From Streptomyces sp. M41(2017) (GTDB taxonomy: Bacteria; Actinomycetota; Actinomycetes; Streptomycetales; Streptomycetaceae): a stretch of 64,000 nucleotides of DNA. Position numbers and translations under genes: made by a program. Where the stretch lies: NCBI RefSeq assembly GCF_002078175.1, contig NZ_MWFK01000002.1, positions 62,001-126,000 of the forward strand. Reading direction: 5' to 3'. Shown one piece after another: positions 15,190-24,700 of the stretch (the stretch's first letter is position 1; each line of letters opens with the position of its first letter). Below the pieces are notes generated by a model, which was not told where the DNA came from, ran no database searches, and saw only the letters and a list, made by a program, of their open reading frames with translations.

Positions 15190-15490
15190 CGCTGCGCGAG
15201 GTGTTCGGGCTCGCTGATGGTCTTCGACGACGTCAACCGGCACCTGCTGTCGGGCCGCCGGGTCCCCGACGCCGACCTCAGAGCGGCGAACGGCATCACC
15301 GGGGTCAGCGAACTGCTGCACGCGGGCCGGCCCATGCTGCTCGACCTGGGCGCAGGAATCGGAGTGACGGCGGCCGCCGCCTGGGCCGACCGCGTCGACG
15401 TCGTCGAGGCGGTCAGCGAGGACGACCACTGGTTCGTGCCCGCCGCCGGCGAGATCCCCGCTCCCTCGCCCTGTGCAGGGCGCTCACCAC
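15190..15490 (+). pseudogene. Decayed tandem duplicate of the 3' end of the FAD monooxygenase
   Basis: This stretch repeats the DNA of about 14515-14940 of the preceding gene at high identity (for example GACGACCACTGGTTCGTGCC in both). It has lost about 54 bp in the middle (the segment encoding RHLRHMLTALDIRYPADDG) and a larger block near the end, and is out of frame at its beginning. It has no start of its own and encodes no FAD-binding region. It is a non-functional relic of a local duplication. A longer open frame that runs from here into the antitoxin gene is an artefact. Confidence 0.85.
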
Positions 15491-15516
15491 CGGCCCGCGG
15501 CCGTCACTTCGACATT

Positions 15517-15550
15517 CGACAGAATACGGGTACGTACCCGTATCCTGTCG
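15517..15550. promoter_or_regulatory. Long palindrome, probable autoregulatory operator of the toxin-antitoxin pair
   Basis: The core ATACGGGTACGTACCCGTAT (15524-15543) is a perfect 20-bp palindrome. It is flanked by CGACAG on the left and CTGTCG on the right, which are also complementary, so the dyad spans 34 bp with one mismatched pair. It sits about 25 bp upstream of the antitoxin start, where ribbon-helix-helix antitoxins usually bind to repress their own operon. Confidence 0.75.
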
Positions 15551-15573
15551 TGGTGAGTGAAGGGAGTCCGACC

Positions 15574-15831
15574 ATGACCGATGCCAACATCCGCATTCCC
15601 GCCGAAGCGCGCGATCGGCTCGCCGAGATCGCAGCGGCCGAGGGTGTGTCTTTGCGTACCTACCTTGCCCGCCTGGCCGAGACACTCCTGACCCCCGAGG
15701 AACGGTCCGAAAGAGCAGAGAAAGCCCGAGCAGTCCTGCAGGAGTGGAGTGGCTACGGTCCCACTCAAAGCGAACAGGACGCACTCGACGCGGAACTGGA
15801 CCGACGCCTGGCGCACGGGGACGCCGCGTGA
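15574..15831 (+). CDS. Ribbon-helix-helix antitoxin
   Basis: An 85-residue protein beginning MTDANIRIPAEARDRLAEIA, a typical Arc/CopG-like ribbon-helix-helix N-terminus, with a charged C-terminal helix likely to bind the toxin. The start has a GAAGGGAG ribosome site. Its stop overlaps the GTG of the downstream PIN-like gene, so the pair is translationally coupled. The large palindrome just upstream is the likely operator. The pair lies between the PKS and NRPS arms of the cluster and looks like an insertion unrelated to biosynthesis. Confidence 0.8.
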   Translation: MTDANIRIPAEARDRLAEIAAAEGVSLRTYLARLAETLLTPEERSERAEKARAVLQEWSGYGPTQSEQDALDAELDRRLAHGDAA

Positions 15832-16208
15832 CCAGTCCAATCCACGTCCTCCTCGACGACACCGCCATGGTGGCCGCCGGACGCGGCAACATCCTGGCCT
15901 CCCGGCTGATTCACCGCGCTCACGCCGAACCCCACTGGTTCCTCTACGCCACCACATGCGCGCTCATTGAGGCCGACCGTGCCCGGCCGGGAACGGCCGA
16001 GCACATCGCTGCACTGCCCGGCATCACGTTTCTGGACCTCGACCTGCCCGCTGCTCTTGCAGTTGCACAGGAGACCACCTGGGCGACTGCCCACACCCTT
16101 CATGCGGCCCAGCCCAGTCCCGACCGACCCGAGGGTGCCGTGGTCGCCACCACCGCGCCCGAAACGTGGAAGGGACAGCCCGTCCGAACTCTCGATCTGA
16201 ACCCCTGA
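15828..16208 (+). CDS. PIN-like ribonuclease toxin
   Basis: A 126-residue protein starting at a GTG that overlaps the antitoxin stop. The N-terminal IHVLLDDTAMVAAGRG and the later acidic positions resemble small PIN-domain (VapC-like) proteins. The match is weaker than for classical VapC because the second acidic cluster is not obvious. The expected role is growth inhibition by RNA cleavage, neutralised by the upstream antitoxin. The assignment rests mainly on gene pairing, size and the N-terminal Asp motif. Confidence 0.65.
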   Translation: MTSPIHVLLDDTAMVAAGRGNILASRLIHRAHAEPHWFLYATTCALIEADRARPGTAEHIAALPGITFLDLDLPAALAVAQETTWATAHTLHAAQPSPDRPEGAVVATTAPETWKGQPVRTLDLNP

Positions 16209-16289
16209 GCATAGGAAACTGGCAGTTCTACGCGGCGCGTGCGGGTCGGTGGCCCTGGCCGGCCCACCGTCCATGCCAGCACCGCATCA

Positions 16290-16865
16290 TCATCGGACGT
16301 CCGCGCCGTAGCGCGGCAGAAGCACAGTGTCGATCGTCCAGTCACCCACGCTGACGACGTCCCCGTAGGCGTAGTGCTGTCTGTTCTCGTATGCGGGCAC
16401 GCCGATACGGCGAGTGGGCGCCCAGTGGTGGACTGCGATGCCGTCGCGGGGATCGACGATCAGGTAGTGCGGCACGCCCATGGCCGGATAGTCCCGCAGT
16501 TTGGCCTCGTAGTCGTTGCCCGGATTCGAGGGCGAGACGATCTCGATCACCAGGTGCGTGCGGCGAGGATCGATGGCGTCGCCCTGGGCCGTGGCTTCTT
16601 CCTCGTCGACCACGACGAGGTCGGGGACCCGCAGCACCCCGAGCCCCGCGTCCTCCAGGTCGGTCCCGACCATGAGGAGAAGCTCCGCCCCGAGCTGGGG
16701 TTCCAGTTGGGTGCGTAGATGGTGCGCGACCAGTTGGTGGCGTTTCACGGGCCCCACGGCCATCACGAGCTGGCCGTGACTGATCTCCGGCCACGCCAAC
16801 GACTCAGGCCTGTCGAAGGTTTCACGGAACTCGCGCAGCTGAAGGTAGCCATCCTGATCACTCAC
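16290..16865 (-). CDS. Uma2 family (DUF820) putative endonuclease
   Basis: A 191-residue protein of the restriction-endonuclease-like Uma2/DUF820 family, which is abundant in Streptomyces and of unclear function. The core is visible as the PDLVVVDEEE and LVIEIVSPSN strands, then YEAKLRDYPAMGVPHYLIVDP. The order PD...ExxSP...K resembles the PD-(D/E)xK nuclease arrangement. The GTG at 16865 gives the usual family length; longer in-frame starts encode non-conserved sequence. A truncated relative at the right edge shares the YxxKLRDYPAMGxPHYLIVDP segment, and a more distant member lies at 55.2 kb. Confidence 0.8.
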   Translation of the reverse strand: MSDQDGYLQLREFRETFDRPESLAWPEISHGQLVMAVGPVKRHQLVAHHLRTQLEPQLGAELLLMVGTDLEDAGLGVLRVPDLVVVDEEEATAQGDAIDPRRTHLVIEIVSPSNPGNDYEAKLRDYPAMGVPHYLIVDPRDGIAVHHWAPTRRIGVPAYENRQHYAYGDVVSVGDWTIDTVLLPRYGADVR

Positions 16866-17010
16866 GCTGTCACGGTACGTTCCGCCCGACGGGGCCGCTG
16901 CGGCCTGCAGGCCCCTCCATCCGGCCCGGCTCTCCACGACTTCGGCGCTGCGATCCTCAACAAACTGCTGTCCAGGAGCGCTGCGCACCGGCTTCGTTCG
17001 TTCAGATCCT

Positions 17011-17742
17011 TCAATCGCCCTCGGTCCGGGCCGCGATGGTGTCCAGGATTTCCCGGCCGTGGTCGACGAGGTACATGTGGTCGCCGGGGAACTCCGCGTA
17101 GGTGAAGCCGGCGGTGGTGGCGTCCTGCCACTGGCGGGCCTCGGCCGCGGTGACCAGCCCGTCCCAGGCGCCGCGCAGGGAGCAGACCGGCACCGCGAGC
17201 GGGGTGTCGGTGGAGGGGACGTAGTTCTCGTGCATCTCGCAGTCGGCCTGCAGGACCGGCAGGATCAGCTCCCGCATCTCCGGGTGGTCCAGGGCCTCGT
17301 GCCGAAAACCCGCGAACTCCTCGACGCGGGCGAGGAACTCCTCGTCGGGCAGGCCCGTCGCGCGGCGTTCGCGCTGGGTCCAGGGGCCCGGTGAGCCGCT
17401 GACGACCAGGCGCTCGACGTGCACGCCCCGGGTGGGGAGCAGGTGGGCGAGTTCGTAGGCGAGGACGGCGCCGAGGCTGTGTCCGAACAGCACGGTGGAG
17501 GTGCCCTCGCCGAGGTCGGCGACGATGTCGTCGATGGAGCCCTTGGCCGCCTCGACGACGTTGCGGTACGGCGTGTCCAGGATCCGCCGTTCCCTACCGG
17601 GCAGTTCGACCGAGGTGACGCGCCACCGGCCGGCGGACAGTTCCCGCCAGGGGTGGAAGAACGAGGGTCCTGCTCCCGCGAACGGCACGCACAGCAGCGT
17701 GGCCTGCTCCGGGTCTTCCTGCGGTGTCCGGGGTCCGCTCAT
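17011..17742 (-). CDS. Type II thioesterase
   Basis: A 243-residue alpha/beta hydrolase of the editing-thioesterase family. Features are LLCVPFAGAGPSFFHPW near the N-terminus, the nucleophile elbow FGHSLGA (Ser89) and a C-terminal GDHMYLV with the catalytic His. It lies 70 bp downstream of the terminal NRPS gene on the same strand and is probably the last gene of the 38.5-17.0 kb operon. Its likely job is clearing misprimed carrier domains on the NRPS. It has the normal Ser nucleophile, unlike the PKS-linked thioesterase at 10.7 kb. Confidence 0.92.
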   Translation of the reverse strand: MSGPRTPQEDPEQATLLCVPFAGAGPSFFHPWRELSAGRWRVTSVELPGRERRILDTPYRNVVEAAKGSIDDIVADLGEGTSTVLFGHSLGAVLAYELAHLLPTRGVHVERLVVSGSPGPWTQRERRATGLPDEEFLARVEEFAGFRHEALDHPEMRELILPVLQADCEMHENYVPSTDTPLAVPVCSLRGAWDGLVTAAEARQWQDATTAGFTYAEFPGDHMYLVDHGREILDTIAARTEGD

Positions 17743-17812
17743 CGCGGCCCACCCCCATCCGTTCGGTGTGATCGTGTGTCGGTCCGGTGCCGGGCACCGG
17801 GCGGCCGGCCGG

Positions 17813-20800
17813 TCATGCCAGCCGGTCGCGGGCGATCTCGAAGAACTCGGCGACCGGCGCCGGCATGTGCATCTCGTGGTGCGAGGCGTTCATGGTGTGC
17901 ACGTCCAAGGCGCCCAGGACGTAGGGCCGCCACAGGTGGGCGTAGGAGGTGTCCTCCTGGGCCGCGTTGAAATACAGCACGTCGCCGCGGTAGGCGGGCG
18001 ATTCGAAGTCCATCATCAGGGCGGCGTTGTTGGCGAGGACCTTCGCCATGGTGTCCAGGAAGCCCTGCCGGCCGCCCAGGCGGATGTACTGGCTGAAGTC
18101 GTCCTCAAGCTCGGCCCGGTAGTCGGCGGAGTCCTTGCCGGCGTGGACCTCGCGGAATCCGTGGCCGCCGGGCTGCGCGTCCAGGATCGCCACCAGGGCG
18201 ACCTGGTGTCCGAGCCGGTCCAGGGCGTCGGCGACGGCCTGGACGACGGTGCCGCCGTAGGACCAGCCGATGAGGTTGTAGGGGCCCTCGGGCTGGGTGC
18301 GCAGGATCTGGGTGACGTAGTCGTCGATCATCTCCTTCGCACTAGAGGCGAGGGTGTCCACGCCGTCGGAGCCGCGGGACTGCAGGGCGTAGGCGGGCCG
18401 GTCCTGCAGGTGCGTGACGAAGCTGTAGTAGGCCCAGCCCAGGCCGCCGCCGCCGTGGAAGAACCACACCGGCTTCTTCCCGGTGCCGGGGTCGCTGTTC
18501 AGGGGCAGTACGACCGCGAAGGAGTCGGCGTCGTCGGCGGGGACACCGCCGGCGAGCATCAGCGCGGCCAGTTCGGCGACCGTGGGGTACTTGATGATCG
18601 TCCTGATGGGGATGTCGATGCCGAACTCGCCGCGGACGCGGACGCTGAGGCGGGTGGCCAGCAGCGAGTGGCCGCCGAGCGCGAAGAACCCGTCGTCGAC
18701 CCCGACCTGCTCCACGCCCAGCAGCTCGCCGAACAGGGCGCACAGCCGTTCCTCGTAGGAGTTGCGCGGTCCGCCGCCGGTCGCGGCGGCGGCCGTGTCC
18801 TCGGCGGGCAGGGCGCGCCGGTCGAGTTTGCCGTTGGAGGTGAGCGGGATGTGCTCCAGGGTGATCAGGGTGGCGGGCACCATGTAGTCGGGCAGGCGTT
18901 CGCGCAGGTGGGCGGTGAGCGCGGCGGTGTCCGGTGCGGCGCCGGGTTCGGGGACGACGTAGCCGATCAGTCGTTTGTCGCCGTCGCCGTTCTCGCGGAC
19001 CAGGACGGCCGCCTCGGCGACGGCGGGGTGGCTCGCCAGGGCGTGTTCGATCTCGCCGAGCTCGATGCGGAAGCCGCGGATCTTCACCTGGGAGTCGGCG
19101 CGGCCGACGTACTCCAGCTGTCCGTGCCGGCTGAGGCGGACGAGGTCGCCGCTGCGGTACATGCGCTCGCCGGGCGTGCCGAAGGGGCAGGCGACGAAGC
19201 GGGAGGCGGTCAGGCCGGGGCGGCCGTGGTAGCCGCGGGCCAGTCCGTAGCCGCCGACGTACAGTTCGCCGGTCACGCCGGCGGGTACCGGCTTGAGATT
19301 GGTGTCCAGGACGTGGGCGGCGAGGCCGGGGATCGCCGGGCCGATGACGCTGGCGCGGTAGCGGGCGGCGGCGTGCTCGTCGAGGTCGATGCGGGTGACG
19401 TGCACGGTGGTCTCGGTGATGCCGTACATGTTCACCAGGACGGGGGTGTCGCCGCCGCGGCGTTCGTACCAGTCGCCAAGCCGGTTCAGGTCCAGGGCCT
19501 CGCCGCCGAACACCACGTAGCGCAGGGCCAGTTCGCGGCACGGCTGCTGGGCGTCGGCCTGGATGAGCTGGTAGAAGGCGGAGGGGGTCTGGTTGAGGAC
19601 GGTGACCTGTTCGCGGGCCAGGAGCTGCAGGAAGTCCTCCGGGGAGCGGGAGACGTCGTAGGGGACGACGACCAGGCGGCCGCCGTGCAGCAGCGGGCCC
19701 CACAGTTCCCACACGGAGAAGTCGAAGGCGTAGGAGTGGAAGAGGGTCCACACGTCGTCGGCGCCGAAGGCGAAGTCCTGGGCGGCGGTGAAGAGTCCGA
19801 CGACGTTGCGGTGCGGGATCAGGACGCCCTTGGGACGGCCGGTCGACCCGGAGGTGTAGATCACGTACGCGGGGTGGTCGGGGCGCAGCGGGCTGCGGCG
19901 TTCGGCGTCGGTGAGGTCGCCGGCGTCGGCGGTCCCGGCGGGGGTGCCGGGCTCGTCGAGGTGCAGGCGCGGCAGGTGGGGGGCGAGGTCGCGGGCGGCG
20001 TGGGTGGTGCTGGTGGTGAGGAGGAGGACGGGGTCGGCGTCCTGGATCAGGTAGGCGATGCGGTCGGCCGGGGAGTCGGGGTCGATGGGCAGGTAGGCGC
20101 CGCCGGCCTTGAGGACGGCGAGGATCGCGACGACGAGGTTCTCGGAGCGTTCCAGGCAGATGCCGACCAGGGACTCGGGGCCCACGCCCTGGGCCACGAG
20201 GTGGCGGGCGAGGCGGTTGGCGCGGGCGTTGGCCTGACCGTAGGTGAGGGCGGTGCCCTCACAGAGCACCGCGACGGAGTCCGCGTGCTGGGCCGCCTGG
20301 CGTTCGAACAGCTCGACCAGGGTGACGTCCTCGATGGTCTCGCCCGCGGTGGTGGCGTCGGTGAGGCGCTGGTGCTCTTCGGGGCTGAGGACGTCGATGT
20401 CGCTGACGCGCAGCGTCGGGTCGGCGGCGAACTGTGTCAGGACGCGGGTGAGGCGGGCGGAGATCTCCTGGGCGGTCTCGCGGTCGAAGAGGTCGGTGGC
20501 GTACTGCAGGTCGCCGCGCAGTGCGCCGGTCTCGTCCGTGGTGAGGAAGAAGGTCAGGTCGACCATGGCGGTCTCGGGGATGGCCTGTTCGAAGCGGACC
20601 TCGAGGCCGTCGAGTTCGAAGGAGGGCTTCTCGTAGCTCTGCCAGGAGAAGATCACCTGGAAGAGCGGCTGGTAGGCGGCGGAGCGTTCGGGGTTGATGG
20701 CCTCGACGATCGCGTCGAAGGGCACGTCCTGGTGCTCGTAGGCGGCCAGCGCCTTGTCGCGTACCTGGGCCAGCAGGCTGGTGAAGGCGGGGTTGTCGGC

Positions 20801-21703
20801 CAGGTCGGCGCGCAGGACCTGGGTGTTGACGAAGCAGCCGATCAGGTCGGCGAGGGCTTCGTCGGTGCGGCCGGCGATCGGGGAGCCGATGGTGATGTCG
20901 TCGCCGCCGCCGAGCTTGCCGAGCAGGACGGCGAGTGCTGCCTGCAGGAGCATCGACATGCTGGTGCCGCGTTGCTTGGCGAGGTTCTGCAGTACGCCCG
21001 TGGTGACGGCGTCGACGTGCAGGGGGACGGTGTCGCCGTGTGAGCCGGCCTCGGCGGGCCGGGGCCGGTCCAGCGGGAGGTTCAGCGGCTGCGGGACGCC
21101 GGCGAGTTCCTTGCGCCAGTACTCGACCTGGGCGGCGGCGAGGCTGCCCGCGTCACTGGGGTCGCCCAGGACCTCGCGCTGCCACAGCGCGTAGTCCTTG
21201 TACTGCACGGGCAGCGGCTCGAAGGCGGGTGCACGGCCGTCGGCGCGGGCGGTGTAGGCGGCGAACAGGTCGCGCATCATCGGGGCGCTGGAGCTGCCGT
21301 CGGAGGCGATGTGGTGGATGACCAGGACCAGGACGTGCTCGGTCGGTGAGCAGCGCAGGACGTCGGCGCGCCAGGGCAGTTCGGCGGTCAGGTCGAAGCG
21401 GTGCGCGACGGCGGCGTCGATGACCGCGGGCACCTCGTCGGCCGTTACCTCGCGCAGGCGGACCTGCCGGTCGGTGTCGGCCGCGTCGAGGATGTGGGAG
21501 AAGGGCTCTCCGCTCTCGTCGACGGCGTAGCGGGTGCGCAGGATCTCGTGCCGTTGGGCCACGTCGCGCAGGGCGGCGGTCAGGGCGTCCTCGTCGAGGG
21601 GGCCGGTGAGCCGGAACGCCGCCGAAATGTTGTAGGTGGCCGCTCCGCCCTCCAGTTGGTGCAGGAGCCACATGCGGCGTTGGGCGTATGACAGCGGGAT
21701 CAT
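17813..21703 (-). CDS. NRPS terminal module (C-A-T-TE), predicted Thr
   Basis: A 1296-residue protein with four domains: condensation (HHIASDG near residue 128), adenylation (YTSGSTGRPKG near 615), PCP (GGHSLLATRL near 1008) and thioesterase (GWSYGG near 1145, C-terminal ASHHEMHM with the His). The A-domain pocket, read by eye at the standard positions, is D-F-W-N-V-G-M-V-H-K, one conservative change from the classical Thr code. The C domain follows a module without epimerase, so an LCL type is expected. The TE should release the peptide, probably as a macrolactone. The start is ATG at 21703 with AGGAGTGG upstream, 11 bp after the previous NRPS stop. Confidence 0.93.
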   Translation of the reverse strand: MIPLSYAQRRMWLLHQLEGGAATYNISAAFRLTGPLDEDALTAALRDVAQRHEILRTRYAVDESGEPFSHILDAADTDRQVRLREVTADEVPAVIDAAVAHRFDLTAELPWRADVLRCSPTEHVLVLVIHHIASDGSSSAPMMRDLFAAYTARADGRAPAFEPLPVQYKDYALWQREVLGDPSDAGSLAAAQVEYWRKELAGVPQPLNLPLDRPRPAEAGSHGDTVPLHVDAVTTGVLQNLAKQRGTSMSMLLQAALAVLLGKLGGGDDITIGSPIAGRTDEALADLIGCFVNTQVLRADLADNPAFTSLLAQVRDKALAAYEHQDVPFDAIVEAINPERSAAYQPLFQVIFSWQSYEKPSFELDGLEVRFEQAIPETAMVDLTFFLTTDETGALRGDLQYATDLFDRETAQEISARLTRVLTQFAADPTLRVSDIDVLSPEEHQRLTDATTAGETIEDVTLVELFERQAAQHADSVAVLCEGTALTYGQANARANRLARHLVAQGVGPESLVGICLERSENLVVAILAVLKAGGAYLPIDPDSPADRIAYLIQDADPVLLLTTSTTHAARDLAPHLPRLHLDEPGTPAGTADAGDLTDAERRSPLRPDHPAYVIYTSGSTGRPKGVLIPHRNVVGLFTAAQDFAFGADDVWTLFHSYAFDFSVWELWGPLLHGGRLVVVPYDVSRSPEDFLQLLAREQVTVLNQTPSAFYQLIQADAQQPCRELALRYVVFGGEALDLNRLGDWYERRGGDTPVLVNMYGITETTVHVTRIDLDEHAAARYRASVIGPAIPGLAAHVLDTNLKPVPAGVTGELYVGGYGLARGYHGRPGLTASRFVACPFGTPGERMYRSGDLVRLSRHGQLEYVGRADSQVKIRGFRIELGEIEHALASHPAVAEAAVLVRENGDGDKRLIGYVVPEPGAAPDTAALTAHLRERLPDYMVPATLITLEHIPLTSNGKLDRRALPAEDTAAAATGGGPRNSYEERLCALFGELLGVEQVGVDDGFFALGGHSLLATRLSVRVRGEFGIDIPIRTIIKYPTVAELAALMLAGGVPADDADSFAVVLPLNSDPGTGKKPVWFFHGGGGLGWAYYSFVTHLQDRPAYALQSRGSDGVDTLASSAKEMIDDYVTQILRTQPEGPYNLIGWSYGGTVVQAVADALDRLGHQVALVAILDAQPGGHGFREVHAGKDSADYRAELEDDFSQYIRLGGRQGFLDTMAKVLANNAALMMDFESPAYRGDVLYFNAAQEDTSYAHLWRPYVLGALDVHTMNASHHEMHMPAPVAEFFEIARDRLA

Positions 21704-21714
21704 CAGTTCCACTC

Positions 21715-24700
21715 CTAGGCGAACATCTGGCGCAGGCTGGGGCGGCGGGGGGCGGCCGACTCCTGGGACCAGGCGGCGAGTTCGGCCACCGTGGGCAGGT
21801 CGAAGATCGTGCGGATGGGGATCTCGATGCCCGCCTCGGCGCGGGCGCGGCTGATGAGGCGGGTGGCGAGCAGGGAGTGCCCGCCCAGTTCGAAGAAGCC
21901 GTCGTCGATGCCGACCCGGTCGCGGCCGAGGATCTCGGCGAACAGGGCGGCCAGGGTTTCCTCGCGGGGGGTGCGCGGGGCGCGGTAGGGGGCGGCGGTG
22001 TACTCGGGTTCGGGCAGGGCTGCGCGGTCGAGTTTGCCGTTGGGCATCAGTGGCAGCCGCTCCAGCAGGACGACGGCGGAGGGCACCATGTACTCGGGCA
22101 GGTGCTCGGCGGCGTGCCGGCGGATCTCCTGGGCCGAGGTCTCCTGCTCGGGTACGGCGTAGCCGACCAGGCGGGTGGCGGTGCCGGTGCCGTGGGTGAT
22201 GACGGCGGCCTGCGCCAGGTGCGGGTGGGCGGTCAGGACGGCCTCGACCTCGCCGGGTTCGACGCGGAAGCCGCGGACCTTGACCTGGGCGTCGGAGCGG
22301 CCCGCGTACTCCAGCAGGCCTTCCGCGGTGAAGCGGGCCAGGTCGCCGGTGCGGTACATGCGGGCGCCGGGCGCACCGTGGGGGTCGGGGACGAAGCGGG
22401 CGGCGGTCAGGGTGGGGCGGTCGTGGTAGCCGCGGCCGATGGCCCCGCCGACGTACAGTTCGCCGGCTGCGCCGGGTGGTACCGGGATCAGGCCGGGGCC
22501 CAGGACGTAGGCGCGCATGTTGTCCAGCGGGGCGCCCAGCGGAACGCTGCCGGGCCCGCCGTCCTGGGGGGCGGTGGTGTGGGTGGTGGCGTAGAACGTC
22601 TCGCTCTGCCCGTAGGCGTTGACGACGCGGACGCCGGGGAAGGCCTGGCGGGTGCGGTCGGCGAGGGCTGCGGGCAGTGCCTCGCCGGCGAAGACGACGC
22701 TCTCGACCTCGGTGCGGCCGGTGATCCGGTCGAGGAGTTCGGCGAACGCGGAGGGCACGGTGGAGATGACGCTGCCGCTCCATCGTTCGCGTTCGCCCAG
22801 GACCAGGACGTCGCGGACCAGTTCGACGGTGCCGCCGGTGGCGAGGGTGGTGAAGATCTCGAACGCGGAGACGTCGAAGTTGACGGATGCGCCCGCCAGG
22901 AGCCGCTTGCCCGGTCCGAGGTCCAGCCGGTCGGCGAGGTGCAGTACGCCATTGACGACGCCCGCGTGGGTGATGGCGACGCCCTTGGGCCGGCCGGTGG
23001 AGCCGGAGGTGTACATCACGTACGCCAACTGGTCGGGGTGCACGGCCTGTTGAGGTGGTGCGGCGGGGTGGGCGGCCGGATCGAGGGTGTCGATCAGGAC
23101 GGTGGTGGCCTCGTGGTCGGGCAGCAGGGCGGAGGTGGGGGTGTCGGTGAGGAGAAGGGCGGGCCGGGCGTCGGTGAGGATCGCGGCGAGGCGGTGGCCG
23201 GGGTATTTGGGGTCGAGCGGCAGATAGGCGCAGCCCGCTTTCAGGACTGCGAGGAGGGCGATGACCAGGTCCGCGGTGCGGGGCAGCGAGAGGGCGATCA
23301 GGGACTCCGCTCCCCCGCCGCGGGCGGCGAGTTCGTGCGCCAGCGCGTCGGACCGCCGGTTCAGTTCCCGGTAGGTGAGCGTGGTCTGGCCCGCGATGAG
23401 TGCGCTCGCGTCGGGGGTGCGGGCGCTCTGCTGTTCGATCAGGGCGCCGATGGTGGTGTCGGGGGTGGGGGCGGCGGTGTCGTTGAACGCTTCGAGGAGG
23501 CGCTCGCGTTCGCCGTCGGACAGGGTGTCCAGGCGGGAGGCGGGCAGGTGGGGGCTGTCCGCGAGGCGGGCAAGGACGCGGACCAGGCGGGCCGCGTACG
23601 TCTCGACGGTGGCCCGGCCGAAGACGGCGCGCGCGTACTGCAGGGTGAGCTTCAGCTGGGGTTCGACCAGGGCCGTCAGGGTCAGCGGGTAGTTGGTGCC
23701 GGTGGCGTGGCGCAGGCCCGTGACGGTGAGGCCGCCGCTGGCGGCGCCGGCCGCGTTCAGGCCGTCCTCGTCGACGGGGTAGGACTCGAAGACGACCAGG
23801 GTGTCGAAGAGGGCGGGCAGGCCGGTGGGCTGCTGGATCTCGGTGAGCCCGTGATGGTGGTGGTCGGTGAGCGCCGCCTGGCGTTGCTGCAGCCGGCTCA
23901 GGAGCCCGGCGATTGTGTCGCCGGGGGCGTGCGTGACGCGCACCGGGAGGGTGTTGATGAACATGCCGACCATCGATTCGACGCCGGTGACAGCGGCGGG
24001 TCGGCCGGAGACGGTGGCGCCGAACACGACGTCCTGACGGCCGGTGAGCTGGCCGATCAGCAGCGCCCAGGCGCCCTGGAGAAGGGTGTTGGCGGTGACC
24101 CCCATGGCGGCCGCGGCCCGGGGAAGGCTGCGGGCCAGCTCCGGCGGGAGGGTGACGTCGACCTCGTCGAGGCCTTCGTCGCCGGCCTGCTCGGCGCCGG
24201 GCGCCAGCAGGGTGGGCTCGGCGAGGCCGTCGAGTTCACCGGCCCACGCCCGCGCGGACTCCTGCGGGTCCTGGCGGGCGCGCCAGGACAGGAAGTCGCC
24301 GAAGTCACGGGCCGGGGGCAGGACGGAGCCATCGCCGCCGGAGGCGTACAGGAACAGGAGGTCCTGCAGCAGCAGTGGGGTGGACCACCCGTCGAACAGG
24401 GCGTGGTGGGCGGTCAGCACCAGTTCGGCGCGGCCCGGCTCCAGGGTGACCAGCGCCAGGCGCAGCAGGGGTGGTTCGGTGAGGTCGAAGGGGGCGGCAC
24501 GGTCCTCCTCGAGGAACCGTTCGAACGCCGCGGTGCGCTCCTCGTCCGGGCGGGCGGTGAGGTCGAGGTGCCGCCAGGGCAGCGGCGCCGTCGTCGGGAT
24601 GACCTGGACCGCTTCGCCGTCGGCGCGCTCGACGAACGCGGCGCGCAGCCCGGGGTGGCGCTCCAGCAGGGCATGTCCGGCGCGGCGCATCCGCTCGGGG

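Noticed and set aside
15217..15831. A 204-codon frame fusing monooxygenase-like sequence to the antitoxin
   Set aside because: The first half is the decayed duplicate and the second half a complete antitoxin with its own ribosome site and operator.
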